This document shows positions 1-10,237 of a stretch of 64,000 nt of DNA, one piece after another. Origin of the DNA: a virus. Location: IMG/VR virus record IMGVR_UViG_3300031857_000005, positions 240,366 through 304,365 of that record. One strand, given 5' to 3'. The notes under the pieces are model-generated. The model searched no databases. It saw nothing but the letters and a program-made list of their open reading frames with translations, and was not told the origin of the DNA. Every line of letters begins with the position of its first letter. The first letter of the stretch is position 1. Made by a program: the position numbers and the translations under genes.

Positions 1-780
1 AAATTCTTTGAAGGATCGCCAATGTCACAAGGTATATTCCAATTTGATATGTGGGGATTGAATGAAAGTGATTTATCAGGATACTGGGATTGGAACCAAC
101 TTAAAGAAGATGTAAAAGAATTTGGGGTATGTAATTCATTATTCACGGCACAAATGCCTGTAGCATCTTCAGCGAAAATTACAGGTTCATTTGAAATGAC
201 AGAACCCGCACATTCAGCATTGTTTAACAGAAGAGTGGTAGGTGGTGAAATTATGATTGTGAATAAATACCTCATTAATGACTTTGAAAAAATGGGTATT
301 TGGTCTGAGGATTTGAAGAATGAAATTATTATCAATGAGGGATCGATTCAAAACATTAACTTTAACAATTATTTAGATACTGAAGATAAACACTACAATA
401 AGAAAGTTAAACGAATTGAGCATTTGATTCCAAAGTATAAAACAATTTGGGAGATTTCACAAAGAGAATTGATTGATATGGCGGCAGACAGAGCACCATT
501 TATTGATCAATCACAATCAATGAATATCTATATGGCGAACCCAACATTGTCAAAGATTACATCATCACATTTCCACTCGTGGGAAAAAGGTTTGAAAACT
601 CTTTGTTATTATGTTAGAACCAAGGCAATTTCCACAGGGGCAAAACACTTGGCGGTTGATATGTCAAAAGTAGAAAAACCAAAAGCAACACCATTTGTTC
701 CCAAAGTGGACTATTCAAACATGAATCTACCACCAAAACCTGAAAATAGTGAATTTGATTGTTTTGGATGTTCATCCTAA
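1..780 (+). CDS. nrdA: Ribonucleoside-diphosphate reductase large subunit, C-terminal part (5' truncated by window)
   Basis: The reading frame is open from base 1, so the ATG at 22 is an internal methionine and the true start lies upstream. The visible 259 residues match the C-terminal part of class I RNR alpha: GIFQFDMW, MPVASSAKITG, the NGSIQ-like NEGSIQ segment, DQSQSMNIYMANP, then GLKTLCYYVRT. The protein ends CFGCSS, the C-terminal Cys-x2-Cys pair that relays electrons from thioredoxin or glutaredoxin to the active site. The sequence resembles eukaryotic/Bacteroidota R1 more than E. coli NrdA. The enzyme makes dNDPs for phage DNA synthesis. A thioredoxin and a glutaredoxin about 55 kb downstream are plausible reductants. 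A terminator follows. Confidence 0.95.
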   Translation, partial: KFFEGSPMSQGIFQFDMWGLNESDLSGYWDWNQLKEDVKEFGVCNSLFTAQMPVASSAKITGSFEMTEPAHSALFNRRVVGGEIMIVNKYLINDFEKMGIWSEDLKNEIIINEGSIQNINFNNYLDTEDKHYNKKVKRIEHLIPKYKTIWEISQRELIDMAADRAPFIDQSQSMNIYMANPTLSKITSSHFHSWEKGLKTLCYYVRTKAISTGAKHLAVDMSKVEKPKATPFVPKVDYSNMNLPPKPENSEFDCFGCSS

Positions 781-785
781 AATAT

Positions 786-811
786 AATCCCGACTTATGT
801 TGGGATTTTTT
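786..811 (+). terminator. Rho-independent terminator after nrdA
   Basis: Stem AATCCCGAC / GTTGGGATT (one G-T pair) with loop TTAT, followed by a T run. It separates the RNR gene from the virion module. Confidence 0.85.
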
Positions 812-835
812 ATTTATATAAAACTTCCCAACATT

Positions 836-843
836 ATATTTAT
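836..843 (+). promoter_or_regulatory. Candidate late promoter motif ATATTTAT before gp25
   Basis: ATATTTAT lies 5 nt before the gp25-like start. A second copy, TATTTATA at 811-818, lies 30 nt before it. The same motif recurs before many virion genes in this window. Assignment as a late promoter is inference. Confidence 0.45.
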
Positions 844-848
844 TAGAT

Positions 849-1307
849 ATGGCAAATGGAGTAACATATGGAATAAATTTCCCCTTTCAAAATTCGTATG
901 TGGGAAAGTATTTAGATTGTTCTGATACAACAGATGAAGAAGTGAGGAGTAATCTTATTCATTTACTTTTAACAAGAAAAGGTACTAGGTATTTTTTACC
1001 TGATTTTGGTACTAGACTATATGAATATATTTTTGAACCATTGGATGGACCTACATTTTCGGAAATAGAATCAGAGATTAGAGATTCGGTATCAACTTAT
1101 ATGCCAGGTTTAACTGTTACTAATGTTAAAATAACAGATGCCTCAATGGAAGAAGAAAATAAAGGAACATACATAAATGGTGAGGATAAAAGAGAATATA
1201 CTGTCTCAAATATATCACAATTAGAACACACGGCAAAAATTAGAATTGATTATAAAACGACTAATACCGCTTTTGAATCAAGTGATTTTGTTATTATTAA
1301 TATTTAA
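849..1307 (+). CDS. 25: Baseplate wedge subunit, gp25-like
   Basis: The 152-aa protein matches the GPW/gp25 family (T4 gp25 is 132 aa). The family core is visible: NLIHLLLTRKGTRYFLPDFGTRLYEYIFEP at residues 34-63, followed by the EIRDSV helix and a short beta-rich tail. This protein forms part of the inner baseplate wedge of contractile tails. It is followed after 6 nt by a gp6-like gene, the same neighbourhood seen in T4-like phages. An insertion of acidic and polar residues near 108-120 makes it slightly longer than T4 gp25. Confidence 0.9.
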   Translation: MANGVTYGINFPFQNSYVGKYLDCSDTTDEEVRSNLIHLLLTRKGTRYFLPDFGTRLYEYIFEPLDGPTFSEIESEIRDSVSTYMPGLTVTNVKITDASMEEENKGTYINGEDKREYTVSNISQLEHTAKIRIDYKTTNTAFESSDFVIINI

Positions 1308-1313
1308 TAGTAT

Positions 1314-3152
1314 ATGGCAAATAAAAAAATATCGTACACAACGAGAGATTTTCAGGGGATAAGAACTGAGTTAATAAATTTTACAAGAACTTATTATCCT
1401 GATTTAGTTCAGAATTTTAATGATGCTGGAATATTTTCGGTAATGTTAGACTTAAATGCCGCAGTAACCGACAACCTACATTTTAATATTGATAGAAGTA
1501 TCCAAGAAACCGTATTACAATACGCACAACAAAAATCATCAATCTATAATATTGCAAGAACTTATGGTTTAAAAATACCTGGGTTGAGACCTTCAGTTGC
1601 ATTGGTTGACTTCTCAATTACAGTTCCTGCGTTTGGGGATAGAGAAGATTTAAGATATTGTGGTATTTTGAGAAGAGGTTCACAAGTTAATGGTGCTGGA
1701 CAACCTTTTGAAACTGTATATGATATTGATTTTGCATCGGCAATTAATGCTGAAGGATCACCAAATAGATTAAAAATACCTAATTTTGATGGTAGTGGTA
1801 AATTAGTTAACTATACAATTGTAAAAAGAGAAGTGGTAGTTAATGGAGTAACAAAAGTATTTAGAAGAGTTGTAACTCCAAATGATGTTAAACCATTCTT
1901 TGAACTTTTCTTACCTGAAAAAAATGTATTGGGAATCACAAGTGTATTATTAAAAGATGGTACACAATATTCTACGGTACCAAGTCCACAGGAGTTTTTA
2001 GGTTTAGAAAATAGATGGTATGAAGTACCTGCTTTAGTTGAGAATAGAGTGTTTATTGAAGACCCTACAAAGGTATCTGATCAACCAGGAGTTAAAGTCG
2101 GTAAATACATAACCACAGATAATAAATTAATTACTGAATATACACCTGAAGGGTTTATGAAATTAACTTTTGGTGGTGGTAATGTTTCTGCAGACGAACA
2201 ATTAAGAGATTTTGCAAGAAATGGATATCAATTAGATTTAAGTAAATATATTAATAATTTAGCTTTGGGTGCGGCTTTAAAATCTAACTCAACACTATTC
2301 ATACAATATAGAGTCGGTGGTGGACAAGGAACGAATTTAGGTGTTAATATTATAAATCAAATAGGTACCGTTTCATTTTATGTGAATGGACCGTCACAAT
2401 CCGTAAATACTACTGTTATTAATTCATTATCATGTAATAATGTTACTGCGGCAATTGGAGGGGCAAATGCTCCATCAACAGAAGAAGTTAGACAATATGT
2501 GACATATAATTTTGCCGCACAAAATAGAGCGGTAACTATAAATGATTATGAATCCATTTTAAGAAATATGCCGTCACAATTTGGGGCACCTGGTAAAGTT
2601 GCAATTACGGAAGAAAACAACAAAATTAAAATTAAAATGTTATCTTACGACGCTGAAGGTAAATTAACTGAAGTAATATCAAATACATTAAAAAATAATG
2701 TCGCCAATTACCTTTCTAATTATAGAATGATAAATGACTATATCTCAATTGAAACTGCAAATGTTATTGACTTAAGTGTTAATGTTGATGTAGTATTAGA
2801 TGCGAGTCAAAATCAAGGTGCGGTAGTTACTAAAATAATTGATATTATATCAAACTATTTTAGTCCATTACAAAGACAGATGGGTGAGAATGTTTATGTA
2901 TCCGAAATAAGACGATTAATTCAAAATGAAAATGGGGTTATTAGTATTTCCGATATAAGTTTTATTAATAATGTTGGAGGACAATATTCATCATCACAAA
3001 CATCACAACCTTACTCTGATTCGGCAACTAAAGAGATTGGATTAATTACTGACACTATATTTGCAGAACCAACTCAAATTTACCAAATTAGATATCCAAA
3101 TAAAGATATTAATGTTAGAGTTCTTAATTTAAAAACGGTGAATTTCTCTTGA
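1314..3152 (+). CDS. 6: Baseplate wedge subunit, gp6/baseplate-J-like
   Basis: The 612-aa protein is close in size to T4 gp6 (660 aa). The N-terminus TTRDFQGIRTELINFTRTYYPD and LDLNAAVTDNLHFNIDRSIQE is characteristic of T4-type gp6. The middle carries the baseplate-J-like segment with NRAVTINDYESILRNMP and an ENNKIKIKML strand. This protein dimerises to link adjacent wedges into the baseplate ring. It lies directly behind the gp25-like gene and is presumably co-transcribed with it. The ATG at 1314 is 6 nt after the previous stop. Confidence 0.85.
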   Translation: MANKKISYTTRDFQGIRTELINFTRTYYPDLVQNFNDAGIFSVMLDLNAAVTDNLHFNIDRSIQETVLQYAQQKSSIYNIARTYGLKIPGLRPSVALVDFSITVPAFGDREDLRYCGILRRGSQVNGAGQPFETVYDIDFASAINAEGSPNRLKIPNFDGSGKLVNYTIVKREVVVNGVTKVFRRVVTPNDVKPFFELFLPEKNVLGITSVLLKDGTQYSTVPSPQEFLGLENRWYEVPALVENRVFIEDPTKVSDQPGVKVGKYITTDNKLITEYTPEGFMKLTFGGGNVSADEQLRDFARNGYQLDLSKYINNLALGAALKSNSTLFIQYRVGGGQGTNLGVNIINQIGTVSFYVNGPSQSVNTTVINSLSCNNVTAAIGGANAPSTEEVRQYVTYNFAAQNRAVTINDYESILRNMPSQFGAPGKVAITEENNKIKIKMLSYDAEGKLTEVISNTLKNNVANYLSNYRMINDYISIETANVIDLSVNVDVVLDASQNQGAVVTKIIDIISNYFSPLQRQMGENVYVSEIRRLIQNENGVISISDISFINNVGGQYSSSQTSQPYSDSATKEIGLITDTIFAEPTQIYQIRYPNKDINVRVLNLKTVNFS

Positions 3153-3202
3153 TGATTTATTTTTAGAATAAAAGAATTATTTTTTGAAAATAGGAAATAA
3201 AC

Positions 3203-3209
3203 TATTTAT
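3203..3209 (+). promoter_or_regulatory. Candidate late promoter motif TATTTAT
   Basis: TATTTAT lies 15 nt before the start at 3225, in the 72-nt AT-rich gap after the gp6-like gene. It belongs to the recurring late-type motif of this window. Confidence 0.4.
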
Positions 3210-3224
3210 CAAAAAAAGAATTTA

Positions 3225-6200
3225 ATGCCAAAATCATATAGAATTAGAACCGAGCCAGGTGTAGATAAATCCATAAAAATACAATTAGATCAGGATTTTG
3301 AATACTTGGAGATTTTATCTTTGAAGATATTTCAAAATGATATATACACTCGTATGTGTTCTGATTACGGTGTTGTTGTAGGTAGAGTATTAGTTAACGG
3401 AGGTTTTGGGGTACCAAACGCTAAAGTATCGGTGTTCATCCCAATAACTGACGAAGATGAACAAAACCCAATTATTTCTCAATTATATCCATATAAAAAC
3501 ATTGATGATTTAAATGACGATGGTTATAGATATAATTTATTACCTTATGAACCTTCATATCAAGGACATTCAGCAACAGGTACATTTCCAAGTAGAGAGG
3601 ATGTTTTAACCGATGCAGCATTAGTTGAGGTATACGACAAATATTATAAGTTTACTGTAAAAACAAATGAAAGTGGTGACTATATGATATTTGGGGTACC
3701 AACTGGAGAACAAACAATATTTATGGATGTTGATTTATCCGATATTGGGTGTTTCTCATTATCACCACAAGATTTAATTAACTCAGGATTAGCAACAGAA
3801 ACTCAAGTTGATGGGAACAAGTTCAAAACTTCAACCAACTTACGAGAATTACCACAAGTTAAAACATTAAATAAAATAGTTCAAGTACAACCATTATGGG
3901 GTGAACCTGAAATTTGTTTATTGGGTATCACAAGAGTTGATTTTGATTTAACGGCATCTGCTAATGTAAACATACAACCGACTTCTGTGTTTATGGGTTC
4001 AATGTTCTCAACAACAAATGAGGATGCGGTTAAGAAAAGTTGTAAACCAAAGATTAACACAGGAAATATGTGTGAACTAATTGCGGGTCCTGGACAAATA
4101 TTGGCAATTAGACAAACAATTAATACTGATGATAATGGATATCCTGTTCTTGAACAATATAGATTAGAACAGGATGGTAAGATAATTGATGGTGAGGGTA
4201 CTTGGTTGGTTAATTTACCAATGAATTTGGATTATGTAACAACAAATGAATTTGGTGAACAGGTATTATCTAACGATCCAAAAGTGGGAATACCAACCAC
4301 TTCAAAGTACAGATTTAAAATTAAGTGGCAAAACGAAGAGGGTTTGCAAAATAACTTTATGAGAGGTAACTATTTGGTACCTAATATTAAAGAACACGGA
4401 TGGAATAGTACTGATGAGAATAATGATCCATTTAAAAATTCTGATACATATACAAGTGAATATCAAGCGTCAATACCTGTTGGATCAACATCATTGTCTG
4501 TTGGACCAATACCTAGAGGGGGGTTCTTTCTTAATAGTGTGGTAAATACACAACAATTAACAATTGAAGTAAACGGAGTTCCATATTATGGTAGTTTGGA
4601 TAGTGTACCATTACCCAATGTCAACAATATAATTACATTTAATGCAATACCAATAGATAATACACAACCTATTGATATTGTGTTCACAATATATGACGAA
4701 CCACTATTTAACCTATTAAGATCTTACGCATTCAGTTTAGATTGGGATGATTATTATGATACTCAAGCGGCAATTGATTGTGAGGATAGTTTTTATAAAT
4801 TTCATTACAATAAAGTTTATACCGTAAGTTCATTTATTGATAGGTATAAAAATGGTAGCAATAGAGCCAGACATCTTGGGATTAAAGAAATTACAAATAG
4901 AACTTGTCAGAGTGAAAATAACAAATTACCTGTTAATGATTTAGTTAGGAATTTTGACTTCATATTCTTCTTATTCACTTTGTTACTTGCAATAGTATCA
5001 CCAATGATTGTTATTATAATAGTTGTAAATCACGTATTGGCATTAATATATCCAATAATAGTTGCAATAGCTAACTTTGTTATAAAATTAGTTAATGGTA
5101 TTGTTTATAACATATGTAAAATTGTTAAAAATTTAGGAGGTAATGTTGAATGTAAAAAAGAAACATTAGAACCAATGAGTGAAGATAACCCATTCAAAAG
5201 GTTATCATTACCAATGATGACATATCCTGATTGTGAGGCTTGTTCTTGTCCTGATGAGAGTTTGGTAACATCAAGTTCTGTTGCGGGTTCTTGGAATGCC
5301 GCGGCGTTAGGTATTAATATATCAATATTAAGTGATTTAGGTACTTTAGGTAGTTATAGTACTTGGACATTGAATCCCACAAACAATCCTTGCGGATTAA
5401 CCTTTTCCTCAACTCCGGACCAAACGGCTTGGGATCAAGGTTCTCAACAATTATTTGCTGGGGCAGTTAATCCCGCTAGAGTTTATTATAAAGTACCAAT
5501 ATGGGAGGAATTAGGTCCTGATGGTGCTAGTGCTAATTCGGGACAATTGTTTAAAAGATTTGGTGATGGTATGACATTGGCTCAATCAATGAACATGGCT
5601 AATCTTAGATCGAGATACTTTGATATTACCGCTAGAAACAGAATCACAGTAACACCAAACCCAACATTGGTTGGTACAACAACTTTAGGTGTTGGTGGTA
5701 ATTCATATCAAGATTTATCAATGATAATGTTAGCGGATCAGGGCACAATTAGTCAGTTAGTGGGTAAAGTAATTTCTTTTACTAATCCGGTGAATACTAA
5801 TGACTTTAATGTTACAGGTGGTACCGAAAATCAATTTGGGGGAAATGCAATAACAGGGACTACATTAGGGGTTGGCACATATACAGTACCTTTAACTTAT
5901 ATGAATGACTTAGGTGTTAATATAACATCAGATATAACTGTTGTTGGTACTGAAAGTGAAAAGGAATATTTATATAAATCAGGTATAGAGTATTTCCAAG
6001 TAGTTGCCGGATATACATGGGATGAACTTGTATCCACAGGTCCATTACAACCACAAGGTACCTATGTTGGATCAACAGTAACTAATTCAGGAGTGTTGTG
6101 GAAGTACTTCTTTCAAAATAAAATAAGCTATTTAAATCCAACGGCAAGTTCTCACACACCACCTTGGTTTTGGTTTAATGATTATCAACAACAAGAAATT

Positions 6201-8489
6201 TTAATATTAGTTAGAGGTGTTGATCCATATACTGAAAAACAAGAAATAAAATACGATTTATCTGAATTATTTGGACAACCATTGGGTACCACAACAGTTA
6301 CGGGAGAATATTTTTTAAATATTCCGATACAACAAAATTCTGGTAACCCGACATATTATTATGATCAACAAACACCTGAATCACATAGTTTAGCAACATC
6401 AAACTCAAATACATTTTTATTTCATCAACCAATAGGATTTACGGTAGATACCTCGGCGTTTACTGCATTCACAACCGATTCACCACGATATTACATATCA
6501 ACAGATAAATCAACAATATCTTATATTCACGGTTCGTATGATGCGGGGTATCCTATGTCAAACTGGATAGAGGCAAATGGTAGAGTTGAGAATGGTAATG
6601 GACTACCTCAAATTTTTAGATGGAAAAGTACTATTGGTGCAACAACAATATTAAGTGATTTTATAGGTAGAGTTGATGGTGGCTCATTTACGGTTACAAA
6701 TGCAATTAACTATATTTGTTATGATGGAGGACTTGGACTTATTGGTCCACCGGTATTCTCAACAACCAGCCCATTAGCAAGATGTTACGCACCTGCATAT
6801 CATGTGAGTGCAAATGGTAATATACCATTAACAACAAATATAACCCCAAGTCAAAATTTAATATTTAGATCAGATAGGTTACCTACATCTGACTCAACAG
6901 ATACTGTTGGATATAACTCATTCCCATTACATCAAAATAATAACTTTACATTCTACGCAATTGATGAACAAGGACAGGTAACTAACTTTAACGCTTCAGG
7001 TGATGGAGTACAAGGATTAAATGATTTAGATGCGTTTAGTGAATTAGGAACAGGATCTACGTCAACAATTGTGGAAACATTTAGTTGTGAAGGAATGGTT
7101 CCATTAAAATGTTATTCAGGTGCGGGAATTAATTTTGGTGTTTCAGATCCTTGTACTTTTAATCAAACAGGAGAAAATGGTGTAAATAAAAGAGTTAATG
7201 GTGGATGTTATTATTTTGTTGATGACAAATTAGTGAAAACTATTAAAGATGACATTAAGTATTTAGCGGAATGGAGAACAAGATTTAGAATCATATTTGG
7301 AGCTTGTAGAGGAGTGTTTGGGCATATGTTCCAAAACAATTGGATTAACGGTACATTATATATGCCAACATTCAATAAACAAACAACGTATAATATAATA
7401 GGACAACCTAATTATAATTTCTGTGAAGATATTGTAATGTTTAATGATATTAGTAATAACTTCTATTATAGAAGTACTCCATATGCGGATAATATAGGTG
7501 AATTTATTGGTGGACCTCAACCAACCATAAGTAACTTCTTCACTAATTTGACAGGATATCAACCACAAGATGATTCACAAAATACAAGACAAATTCTATT
7601 CCCAACTACAATTATGGATTTAGGAAAAAGAGACGAATTTATATCAGAGATTTGTGGGGATCCGGACTTCAGTGGTAAATATTTAGCGAATACAATAAAA
7701 AGTACTTCATATCAAGATAGTTCAGATGTATTACAGTTAGCAATAATCTCAAGAATAGTAAACTCAACATTCTTAGAACAAGTACTATCTATCCAAAATG
7801 GTGGTATTGAACAATTCTTTAATCGACCTGGAGATAGAATTGATGGAGATATTGCACAATCCTTCTCAATAAATTCGGAATATCAAGTCAATCCGTTTAT
7901 CGGTGGTAACTATCCTGATGATTATATATGGGTTGCACAAAATACAAATGGGGAACCTGTTTTTGGGATATTCTATAATACAAGTGAAAACGAATATAGA
8001 AATAGGAGAGCATTGTCACCTGGGTATAATATTTACAGTTTCCAAACCAATCCTCCATTACAAACATATATAGGATACCCTGATACACAAGAAGTTCCAT
8101 TATATAAATGGAAAATTGACACAAGTAACGCCAATAGTATTTTTGGAAATCAAGACAATACATGGTATACCGATAGTAGTGGTGGTGGTTTTTATAAAAG
8201 AGGATATCAAGATTTAGACGCAGTATCGGACGATTATTTTAAGACTTCTGATATGTCTCAGACATTCCCTAACATTTATTATGGGTTTATTACAAATTTT
8301 GCGGTACCGCCAGCACCACCCGCAATACCACCCGCAGTACCACCCGCACAACCTAACCCATCTACCGTATTACCATCGGCTAATGGAGTTTTAGTTGGTT
8401 CACCAAACCATTTCTATTTTGGATTAAAAAACGGAAAAACCGCATTAAATAGATTTATAAAAATATATATAGATACAGAATTAGACTAA
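3225..8489 (+). CDS. Giant tail/baseplate protein with internal hydrophobic segment (1754 aa)
   Basis: This is the longest gene here and sits where T4 has gene 7 (wedge, 1032 aa), but no motif identifies it as gp7. Residues about 50-170 read like a carboxypeptidase-regulatory/CnaB-type beta sandwich (VVVGRVLVNGGFGVPNAKV, then SGDYMIFGVPTGEQTI). Residues about 576-640 are a long run of Phe, Leu, Ile and Val with only a few polar breaks, enough for two membrane-spanning helices, which is unusual inside a tail protein. A Cys cluster (CEACSCPD) follows. The C-terminus has a Pro-Pro-Ala linker and ends FYFGLKNGKTALNRFIKIYI. It is very likely a virion protein; its exact role is unknown. The stop overlaps the next start as TAATG. 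Confidence 0.75.
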   Translation: MPKSYRIRTEPGVDKSIKIQLDQDFEYLEILSLKIFQNDIYTRMCSDYGVVVGRVLVNGGFGVPNAKVSVFIPITDEDEQNPIISQLYPYKNIDDLNDDGYRYNLLPYEPSYQGHSATGTFPSREDVLTDAALVEVYDKYYKFTVKTNESGDYMIFGVPTGEQTIFMDVDLSDIGCFSLSPQDLINSGLATETQVDGNKFKTSTNLRELPQVKTLNKIVQVQPLWGEPEICLLGITRVDFDLTASANVNIQPTSVFMGSMFSTTNEDAVKKSCKPKINTGNMCELIAGPGQILAIRQTINTDDNGYPVLEQYRLEQDGKIIDGEGTWLVNLPMNLDYVTTNEFGEQVLSNDPKVGIPTTSKYRFKIKWQNEEGLQNNFMRGNYLVPNIKEHGWNSTDENNDPFKNSDTYTSEYQASIPVGSTSLSVGPIPRGGFFLNSVVNTQQLTIEVNGVPYYGSLDSVPLPNVNNIITFNAIPIDNTQPIDIVFTIYDEPLFNLLRSYAFSLDWDDYYDTQAAIDCEDSFYKFHYNKVYTVSSFIDRYKNGSNRARHLGIKEITNRTCQSENNKLPVNDLVRNFDFIFFLFTLLLAIVSPMIVIIIVVNHVLALIYPIIVAIANFVIKLVNGIVYNICKIVKNLGGNVECKKETLEPMSEDNPFKRLSLPMMTYPDCEACSCPDESLVTSSSVAGSWNAAALGINISILSDLGTLGSYSTWTLNPTNNPCGLTFSSTPDQTAWDQGSQQLFAGAVNPARVYYKVPIWEELGPDGASANSGQLFKRFGDGMTLAQSMNMANLRSRYFDITARNRITVTPNPTLVGTTTLGVGGNSYQDLSMIMLADQGTISQLVGKVISFTNPVNTNDFNVTGGTENQFGGNAITGTTLGVGTYTVPLTYMNDLGVNITSDITVVGTESEKEYLYKSGIEYFQVVAGYTWDELVSTGPLQPQGTYVGSTVTNSGVLWKYFFQNKISYLNPTASSHTPPWFWFNDYQQQEILILVRGVDPYTEKQEIKYDLSELFGQPLGTTTVTGEYFLNIPIQQNSGNPTYYYDQQTPESHSLATSNSNTFLFHQPIGFTVDTSAFTAFTTDSPRYYISTDKSTISYIHGSYDAGYPMSNWIEANGRVENGNGLPQIFRWKSTIGATTILSDFIGRVDGGSFTVTNAINYICYDGGLGLIGPPVFSTTSPLARCYAPAYHVSANGNIPLTTNITPSQNLIFRSDRLPTSDSTDTVGYNSFPLHQNNNFTFYAIDEQGQVTNFNASGDGVQGLNDLDAFSELGTGSTSTIVETFSCEGMVPLKCYSGAGINFGVSDPCTFNQTGENGVNKRVNGGCYYFVDDKLVKTIKDDIKYLAEWRTRFRIIFGACRGVFGHMFQNNWINGTLYMPTFNKQTTYNIIGQPNYNFCEDIVMFNDISNNFYYRSTPYADNIGEFIGGPQPTISNFFTNLTGYQPQDDSQNTRQILFPTTIMDLGKRDEFISEICGDPDFSGKYLANTIKSTSYQDSSDVLQLAIISRIVNSTFLEQVLSIQNGGIEQFFNRPGDRIDGDIAQSFSINSEYQVNPFIGGNYPDDYIWVAQNTNGEPVFGIFYNTSENEYRNRRALSPGYNIYSFQTNPPLQTYIGYPDTQEVPLYKWKIDTSNANSIFGNQDNTWYTDSSGGGFYKRGYQDLDAVSDDYFKTSDMSQTFPNIYYGFITNFAVPPAPPAIPPAVPPAQPNPSTVLPSANGVLVGSPNHFYFGLKNGKTALNRFIKIYIDTELD

Positions 8490-10237
8490 TGGGTATTGAT
8501 AACGAAACAAGAATTATTTTAGGATCTCTGAGAAATAAAGTTTCTCCTAATGTTGATATGCTATCTAATATAACATTAGAACAGACACAAAGAGAAAATA
8601 TTGAATTTGATAGAACTGCGGATGTAAATTTACAACAACTTTATATTAATGAAAGGGAAGCGTCTCAAATTTTTAGACCTACTTGTAAATTTTCATTCAT
8701 ATTTAAAAATAATTATGTTGGATCTACAAACTATACTCCGTTTAAAAATAATATGTTTTATGCAAACGCAATACAAAATGCGGTTACCGCAACTGTAAAC
8801 CCAAATTTACCTTGGGATGGTTATCCTCAGTATTTTGAATTTGATTTTATTAGAACGGATAATAATAATCCTGGATACACACAACCCCCAAATAATCATT
8901 TGACTTTTGTTAATAAAAGTGCGACTACATATAATTGGACTCATTACATGAGTTATGCTTATGATAATAACCCAAACAAACAATTAGAAGCGGTTGATCA
9001 ACAAACAACAACATCTTGGTCGTGGGTGGCATCTGATGGTATCCCATTTATTATTGTTGTTGGAAGTAATGACAATACAAGAGTTATATCTTTTAGATGT
9101 GTTATGCCACATGGGTTAAATATAGGGGATTATGTTTATTTATCTTTTGATTATTTTGGAGATCAGTTGTTTTTAGTATCTAGTTTAGGTGATACGGGGT
9201 TTGGTAGTGAAGAGTACATTTTCAACATAGACAACATAGGTTATATCGGTACAACATTTAATCAGGGAGTTACTGGTACTTTTAAAAAAGTATTGGATGA
9301 TGCGAATTCAGGGGAAACAATGTCAACTTATTATGTGAGAAGACATAAAATACTCACAAGTTCTGATAACGCAGTGTTGGTTAAAGCCGGATTTGAACAA
9401 AATATATTTACATCAAAAAGTAAGTTAGAACCTGCAGTTTTAACCCCAAATAATCTTGTAAGAACATCTGTTAAGGAAGGTAATCAATCTTACACATTAA
9501 CATTTAATTCTGACATTGATATAACAGGATTAATTGATAATCAAAAACGACCTTTAAGTGAATTATACTTCACTACTATATGGAAAGGTTATTTTGGGTG
9601 GACAAACCCATTAAAGGAAGGATTTACATTCAACCTACCATTAGTTAATAATGAACCTTCACCTTGGTGGGATATAAATAATGTATCGTCAGATGCTAAT
9701 TTACCAATAGGTATTTATTTTAGTCAAACTACACCACCTGTTGGACCTTTTGTTTATAATGAAAATTTACAAATAGGTGATATAGTTGACGGAGATTACT
9801 GTGAATTTAATGCATACAACCAAGAAGAAAGAGTAATATCAAATATTCTACACAAATTTACATTTAACCCAACATATTTTAATTTAACTGGTAATACTAC
9901 ATCTAATAATACAAATCAATTAGGATACTATTATCAACCACATAAAACTGTAGTAATCAGAAGATTTTCTGATTATATTGAAGAAGGTGATGCTCAATTA
10001 ATCGTTGGGGTACCCGATTATTCGTTCTATTCAAATTTATCAAATAGTTTTAGATGGAGAGATTTATATCCTTTTGGATATATTGATGCAAGTGGTATTG
10101 GTGTTGACTTCCCATTTATTAATGGAAAACATTATCCGTTTGTTGAAAACATATTTAGATTAATACCTGAAGGTAGTCAAATTGGTAACCAATTCATAAA
10201 CGAAATTGCAGAACCTACAATAGATGAGTGTGAATAA
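8489..10237 (+). CDS. Putative tail/baseplate structural protein (582 aa)
   Basis: I do not recognise a family. The composition (Asn, Thr, Tyr, Phe and Gly rich, few charges, many predicted beta strands) matches the other virion proteins in this block, and it is translationally coupled through TAATG to the giant tail protein. The N-terminal 60 residues are helical and polar (NITLEQTQRENIEFDRTAD), the rest beta-rich. Its place between the gp6-like region and the fibre genes suggests a baseplate or tail-tip component. Confidence 0.6.
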   Translation: MGIDNETRIILGSLRNKVSPNVDMLSNITLEQTQRENIEFDRTADVNLQQLYINEREASQIFRPTCKFSFIFKNNYVGSTNYTPFKNNMFYANAIQNAVTATVNPNLPWDGYPQYFEFDFIRTDNNNPGYTQPPNNHLTFVNKSATTYNWTHYMSYAYDNNPNKQLEAVDQQTTTSWSWVASDGIPFIIVVGSNDNTRVISFRCVMPHGLNIGDYVYLSFDYFGDQLFLVSSLGDTGFGSEEYIFNIDNIGYIGTTFNQGVTGTFKKVLDDANSGETMSTYYVRRHKILTSSDNAVLVKAGFEQNIFTSKSKLEPAVLTPNNLVRTSVKEGNQSYTLTFNSDIDITGLIDNQKRPLSELYFTTIWKGYFGWTNPLKEGFTFNLPLVNNEPSPWWDINNVSSDANLPIGIYFSQTTPPVGPFVYNENLQIGDIVDGDYCEFNAYNQEERVISNILHKFTFNPTYFNLTGNTTSNNTNQLGYYYQPHKTVVIRRFSDYIEEGDAQLIVGVPDYSFYSNLSNSFRWRDLYPFGYIDASGIGVDFPFINGKHYPFVENIFRLIPEGSQIGNQFINEIAEPTIDECE

